NCBI GenBank assembly: GCA_032358165.1
Contig: JAALGY010000033.1
Span: forward strand, 2,046,001 to 2,110,000
Source: Diplosphaera chodatii
Lineage: Eukaryota; Chlorophyta; Trebouxiophyceae; Prasiolales; Stichococcaceae
Reading direction: 5' to 3'
Length of the DNA stretch: 64,000 nt
Position 1 is the first letter of the stretch; the number at the start of each line of letters is the position of its first letter. The notes beneath the pieces are model-generated. The model worked only from the letters and a program-made list of their open reading frames with translations, ran no database searches and was not told the DNA's origin. Positions 59,366-64,000 of the stretch are shown one piece after another. A program made the position numbers and the translations under genes.

Positions 59366-62300
59366 ATGAGAGGTGTGCCTGTGCTCAGCGGCGTGCCGGC
59401 ACTGATGGCGGCGGAAACGCATGACCCAGGACAAGCTCTGCTCTACATCATCATTTCAGGTGAGCTCACGGTACAAATCACCCGTGACGGTCGAAATGCC
59501 ATCCATCTTGTCATAGTCTGCAGAGCATGCATCTGTTGGAGCACTAAAAGCAAGTCTCCTCTGGTATGCAGTTTTTCTGACGGCATTTGCTGGCATCATG
59601 TCTGGGCTCACGCTCGGTCTGGTGCGTAGACTGAGTTTGTGGCTATCATGGTTGTGTGTGTGACGCAAGCTTTGCCTGAATCCCTCCGAAGCGAAGGATT
59701 TTGCTGCTCTGCGCAGATGAGCATGGACGCTGTCGACCTAGAGGTATGTCCGTTGCCTGAAGCTTGCACGCCATCCAGCAGTCACACCCGCTCCATTGTC
59801 GAACCACCAGCTGTGCATGTAGGTATTGATTCGCAGCGGCTCAGAGAAGGAGAAGTGGCACGCGCAGCGCATCATACCTTTAGTGAAAAAGCAGCATTTG
59901 CTGCTTGTCACCCTGCTACTCTGCAATGCCGCAGCCATGGAGGTGTGTTCACATCTGCTGTGTTGGTGTGCTGTTTGACTGCGCCGTGTGCTTCCATGTC
60001 GATGCTGGCAGGGTACGAGATTCATGGTGATCAATGGTTGCATGCAGGCGCTGCCCCTGTTCATCGACAAGGTGTGTGCGGCTGTGGATGACTTGTGCAG
60101 GATGTCGCACCGCTATCGTGCGCTGAAAGCATTGTGGCTTCACGTGGAGGAGGAGGCATACTGAGACACTTCGATGACTGCTGCAGCTGACAGACCCAGT
60201 TACCGCCATCGTTCTGTCGGTCACAGCGGTCCTGGCATTCGGCGAAGTCTTGTGAGTGTTGATAGTTGCTTCATGTCAATGGTGCACTACGAGATGCATA
60301 CGCCATAGTGCAGATAGCCTGGCATGCGCGCTGCTGCTTGCAGGCCACAGGCGGTGTGCTCACGATATGGCCTGGCAGTGGGCAGCTACAGTTCATGGCT
60401 TGTGCGCATCCTCATGATTGTGTGCTGGCCAATTGGTGCGCACCCCTCTGTGTGTTGCTCTCTGCGCTGATGATTGTCAGCTGCCTGTCCCTGAACATGT
60501 GCTACTGCAAGCTGCATGCTGCGCCGTCCTGAAGCCTGCAGACTTTCCTGATGCAGCATGGCCTATAAGCAAGCTGCTGGACAGGCTGCTAGGGGCTGAC
60601 CATTCGGTAAGTCCCAAATTCTGATGATGTGCTGCATCTCCTACCCTAGCACCTGTGCAGCTGGATGGCATCCGTGTCAACCCTTGCTCGCACGTGCGGA
60701 CAGGCGCTATTCAGGAAGGGGCAGCTCAAGGCGCTCGTGGATGTCCACAGCGCGCAGGGCGGCATGGGCGGCTACCTGACACCCGACGAGGTGCGCGCAG
60801 GCACAGCTGTGCTGCGGTTGAAGTGGGCACACAGCCTTTTGCAGTGATGATCAGCTGGGTCACGGTGCAAGTGTGCAATGTGAAGTTGGCGTAGGTGACG
60901 GTGATCAGGGGTGCCCTTGATCTGACAGCCAAGAAGGCGCGCCAGGCAATGACGCCCCTCGACAAGGTCCGTCTGCATGAGCCGCACACCCAGCGACGTG
61001 CATGCGTCAGCGCAGCGTGTTCTTATTGCGCAGTGGCTGCAGTGCGAAGGGCAGCCACATCTCCTGCAAGGCGAAGCTTATTGGGAACACAGGTGTTCAT
61101 GCTGGCAGCGGACACGGTGCTTGATGGCGAGTCGCTGGCGCGCGTGCTGCGCATGGGGCACTCCCGCGTCCCGGTGCACCGTCCGGGCGACCGCACCAAC
61201 CTGCTGGGCGTGGTGCTGGTCAAGGAGCTGGTGCTGCTGGACCCCGACGACCGGGTGCCTCCCACTCCCCGGCGCATGCGCCTGCGCTGCAAGACCTCGA
61301 GCTGCGGCAGCTGTGTGGCAGTGTCTCGCCACTTTGCACTTTCCGTTCTGCATTCTGCATGCTATTGAACCACACGTCGTGTGCCTGTTGTGAGTCGGCC
61401 TGTGAAGTCATGATGTAACTGCAGGTGCGGCTGGACAGCATGCGCATTCGTCCGGTGCCCTTTCTGGGGTCTGACACGCCGATGTATGACCTGCTGCGGC
61501 TATTCCAGGTAACGTTGTGTCATGTCATTCGGGCTGCACGGCGGACAGCAGCTACAGAACTTGAGCATGATGCCCCTCAGCTATGAGCGTGTTTAATCCA
61601 GCTTCAGTCCACAGCAGTGGGATCAAAGTCACTTGTGCATTGCAGACTGGGCGGTCGCACATGGTGTTTCTGCGCAAGCCCTTCCCGTTTGAGGCGGCGC
61701 GGGCGGATGCCCCTCAGGCAGACATCAGCGTCGTCAGCGGCCCGCAGGGCGCTGCGGACCATGGCCCCGATGGCACTGTGGCCGTGACGCTGCAGAACAC
61801 CATGCCAGACAGTGATGCGGTGTGTCTGTCCTGCCAAATGTGTGCTGCAGCATCGCCTGCTGCCAGCTGTTGCACCTGTGACGTGTGCTAGCATCACGGT
61901 GCATCACGCCATGATGCCCAACAGTCACCAGAGCGCTTGCTGTGGCAGGAGGAGGAGGACATCATCTGGAGTGACTATGAGCAGAATGCCAGCCCGGGCG
62001 ACGTCGTCGGCCTGGTGCGCTTTCCCCGCTTGTGAACACGTTGATGATCGTCGTCCACTCACCGCTGTCCGGCGTCTGCGCAAGCAAGTCTGCTTGACAT
62101 GCATGCCCCTGACGCCCACAGATCACGATCGAGGACATCCTGGAGGAACTGATCGGCGAGGTGGTCGACGAGACGGACACCCATGTGGACAACGAGCGCC
62201 GTGAGCCGGTCAACTTCAAGACCCTGGTGCGTCGCGGCAGCAGGAAAAGCATCGAGACGCCTTGCTTGAGCACACATCGCGCTGCTGGACGTGAAGTTTG

Positions 62301-63030
62301 TGCAGACATTTATGTTGAAAGCCGCATGTCAATGAGTGATTGTTGGCCGGCGTCGCAGGCCAAGCGGCTGCCAGAGAGCCTGCGGCAGGCTCTAAACATG
62401 GATCGGGCGACCTCTCTGCGGCGCCCACCAAGCGCCCAGGTGACCACGTCAACGGCACTGTGCAGTCCATGCATGGTCCGTGGTCAGGATCCAATGGCAA
62501 CCACAAAGATCAAGCTGCACACAGTTTCACCACAGCTGAGCTGGTGTGCCGTCGGCTGCACCCGCATGACTCGTCCTTCCTGACAACCGGCTGCTGGCCG
62601 TATGCATGCAGAGGCCTCCACAGGCTATCATGTCACGGGGCAACTCGGGGTCAGGCTTGCCGGAGGGCTCGAACCACGCGGCGGCGCTTGCAGAAAAGGA
62701 CGAGAGCAAGTTGCGTCGCGCCTCAACTGGCAAGGAGAACCTGCTCAGCAGGTATGCTTTGCACTCGCAAGGCATCTGCACTATAACAAGTTGCAGCTGG
62801 GTGTGGCCCTCCACCTTCTGAGCTTTTGTAGGTTGACGTGCCGATTGTGTGGGGCTCATTGTACAAGCTTGTGTGGCTCGTGTGGCAGGGGCGATCGGCA
62901 GCTAAAGCGCAGCTACACAGCCGGTTCAGACCAGCTGCTGGCGCCACTGCTACTGGAAGAGGACGCTGCCGACGGCACCACTGCCGGTGCAAAGGACAGC
63001 ACAGATGGTCGCAGAGCGCCATCCGCATGA
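59366..63030 (+). CDS. CNNM/DUF21-CBS membrane protein B
   Basis: Eighteen exons: 59366-59459, 59572-59621, 59717-59743, 59823-59942, 60048-60071, 60187-60251, 60344-60435, 60542-60606, 60704-60790, 60895-60966, 61093-61254, 61425-61508, 61646-61819, 61925-62014, 62122-62226, 62359-62439, 62612-62751, 62889-63030; every phase agrees. DUF21 part: LLYIIISVFLTAFAGIMSG, LTLGLMSMDAVDLE, LLLVTLLLCNAAAME, ALPLFIDKLTDPVTAIVLSV. CBS part: AMTPLDKVFMLAADTVLDG, HSRVPVHRPGDRTNLLGVV, MYDLLRLFQTGRSHMVFLRK, ITIEDILEELIGEVVDETDTH. It is a paralogue of protein A, in opposite orientation 6 kb away. The C-terminal ~130 residues are hydrophilic, with LRRAS (a protein kinase A-type site). Likely role: divalent cation (Mg2+) transport or sensing. 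The first exon is short and its ATG is the least certain point. Confidence 0.92.
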
Positions 63031-63858
63031 GTGCCCGCTGATCCGTGGCGGTCGTCTGTCTGGCAGCAGGGCTCGGCATGCTGCGGCTTCTGTGCTTTCC
63101 AGCAGCCACACTGTCGTGGGGGCAATACATGGCTTTTCTCTTGAGAGCACCCTTGCAGGCACAATGTTGATGAGGAGTGCAGACACCTCTGGCAACAGCC
63201 GTACAGCTGTCTGGATTCAATGGGTGCAGTTGGCCCCAATGTCGCTGGGGTAGGTGCTTACAGCGGGGGGTGCTCAGCCGGTGATAGCAGTCATGTGCTG
63301 CAGCGTACTAGATATGCCATGCACTGTTCAGGCTCTTTGACATTCTCTTAGTCCTGCAGCAACACTTCCGCCGTATGCAGAGCAGCTTACAGAGCCGGAA
63401 CGGACAGCTCACTGATGACGTGCAATCAATCAGCTGCAAACATAGCAGTCCCCGCTAAATCATCAAAGCACAACCCATGTCCACAGCAAGAATGTGGCAA
63501 GCGATGCGATAAAACACCAGGCTGAACAGCAATACTAGGATATCGTCAGCGTCATAGTCAATCACAGCAAGGGTATTGATGCTGCTCGCCTCATGCTTGG
63601 GTTCCAGAGTTCTGGCGTGCACTGTTGATGGGACAAACAAGAGCAAAACAACTATGGCACGTCAGGGCCACTGGTTGCCTGCACTTCTGGCTGAGGGGCT
63701 GTGTCGCTGGGACCCTGAGCAGCGGCAACCTACACAGCAGTGCGGAAGCAGGCCCTTCATCGGATGAGATGGCAGCAGCCAGGCGCCTGTGTGAGGCTCA
63801 GGTGTCGGGCAGGCTGCACAAACTGCACGCAGACAGATGTGCAGAATGGCCTGCCTGC
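63031..63858. other. Terminal interval with weak gene traces
   Basis: The 3' end of CNNM-like B and unassigned sequence. On the minus strand, 63646-63455 reads ...YDADDILVLLFSLVFYRIACHILA... to a stop. This hydrophobic C-terminal exon vaguely resembles the last helix of ABCG half-transporters, but no joined exon or ATG supports it. Confidence 0.3.
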
Positions 63859-64000
63859 ATGGATGCGACGTCTGTGTACAGCATCCTGTTGGGCGTGCCG
63901 CTCCGCAGCTCGGCGGGGTCCAGCCTGCCGCCGGTGGCCGCGCTCACAATGGCGCTGTGCACATTTGCCGGCGTGGCGCTGGGGTTCGCTGCATTGCAGC
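63859..64000 (+). CDS. Possible first exon of a membrane protein, cut by window end
   Basis: Starts at an ATG (MDATSVYSILLGVPLRSS) and continues into a hydrophobic helix (ALTMALCTFAGVALGFAALQ) up to the window edge. The opposite strand is also open across the same bases (ANVHSAIVSAATGGRL), so the strand is not decided. No family assignment. Confidence 0.25.
   Translation, partial: MDATSVYSILLGVPLRSSAGSSLPPVAALTMALCTFAGVALGFAALQ

Overview
This is a piece of eukaryotic nuclear genome, almost certainly from a green alga, most likely a trebouxiophyte. Genes are packed tightly on both strands and cut into many small exons by GT-AG introns of mostly about 60 to 250 bases. Several proteins have their closest recognisable relatives in plants (AIP2-type RING ligase, ARG1/DnaJ15, plant-type RAPTOR, uridine kinase/UPRT fusion, Costars, TBL-like SGNH protein). 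I see no operons, ribosome binding sites, tRNA or rRNA genes, CRISPR arrays, transposase genes or viral genes.

Exon models were built by hand from splice signals, reading phase and remembered family motifs. Where I give an exon list, phases agree across the junctions; uncertain ends are marked.

Layout. 0-16 kb: SYS1 (-), AIP2-like RING E3 (+), IBA57 (+), mitochondrial bL33 (-), ARG1/DnaJ15 (+), complex I NDUFA2/B8 (-), an ankyrin protein (+), and NOL9/GRC3 polynucleotide kinase (-), divergent from alpha-tubulin (+, 15.5-18.4 kb). 19-27.4 kb: RAPTOR of the TOR complex (+). 27.6-32 kb: a plastid-type PH-domain protein (-), divergent from a uridine kinase/uracil phosphoribosyltransferase (+). 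32.6-35.6 kb: a type I membrane protein with a large low-complexity ectodomain (+). 36-39 kb: an unidentified minus-strand coding tract and a Costars protein (-). 39.2-41.7 kb: an MFS sugar transporter (-). 42.4-44.9 kb: a secreted SGNH/PC-esterase-like protein (+). 45.5-48.4 kb: PYROXD2 (+). 48.6-49.1 kb: single-exon UFC1 (-). 50.2-53.7 kb: CNNM/DUF21-CBS protein A (-). 53.8-58.8 kb: exocyst SEC15 (-). 59.4-63.0 kb: CNNM/DUF21-CBS protein B (+). The last kilobase holds only weak gene traces.

Most genes are unrelated housekeeping functions (mitochondrial Fe-S and complex I, secretion, TOR signalling, tubulin, RNA processing, UFMylation, pyrimidine salvage). The most unusual signals are a high share of GC-AG introns, 16- and 22-nt microexons in the plastid PH gene, inverted CNNM paralogues flanking SEC15, and an uncharacterised membrane protein with aromatic-acidic tail motifs. 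I do not see a coherent new multi-gene system.
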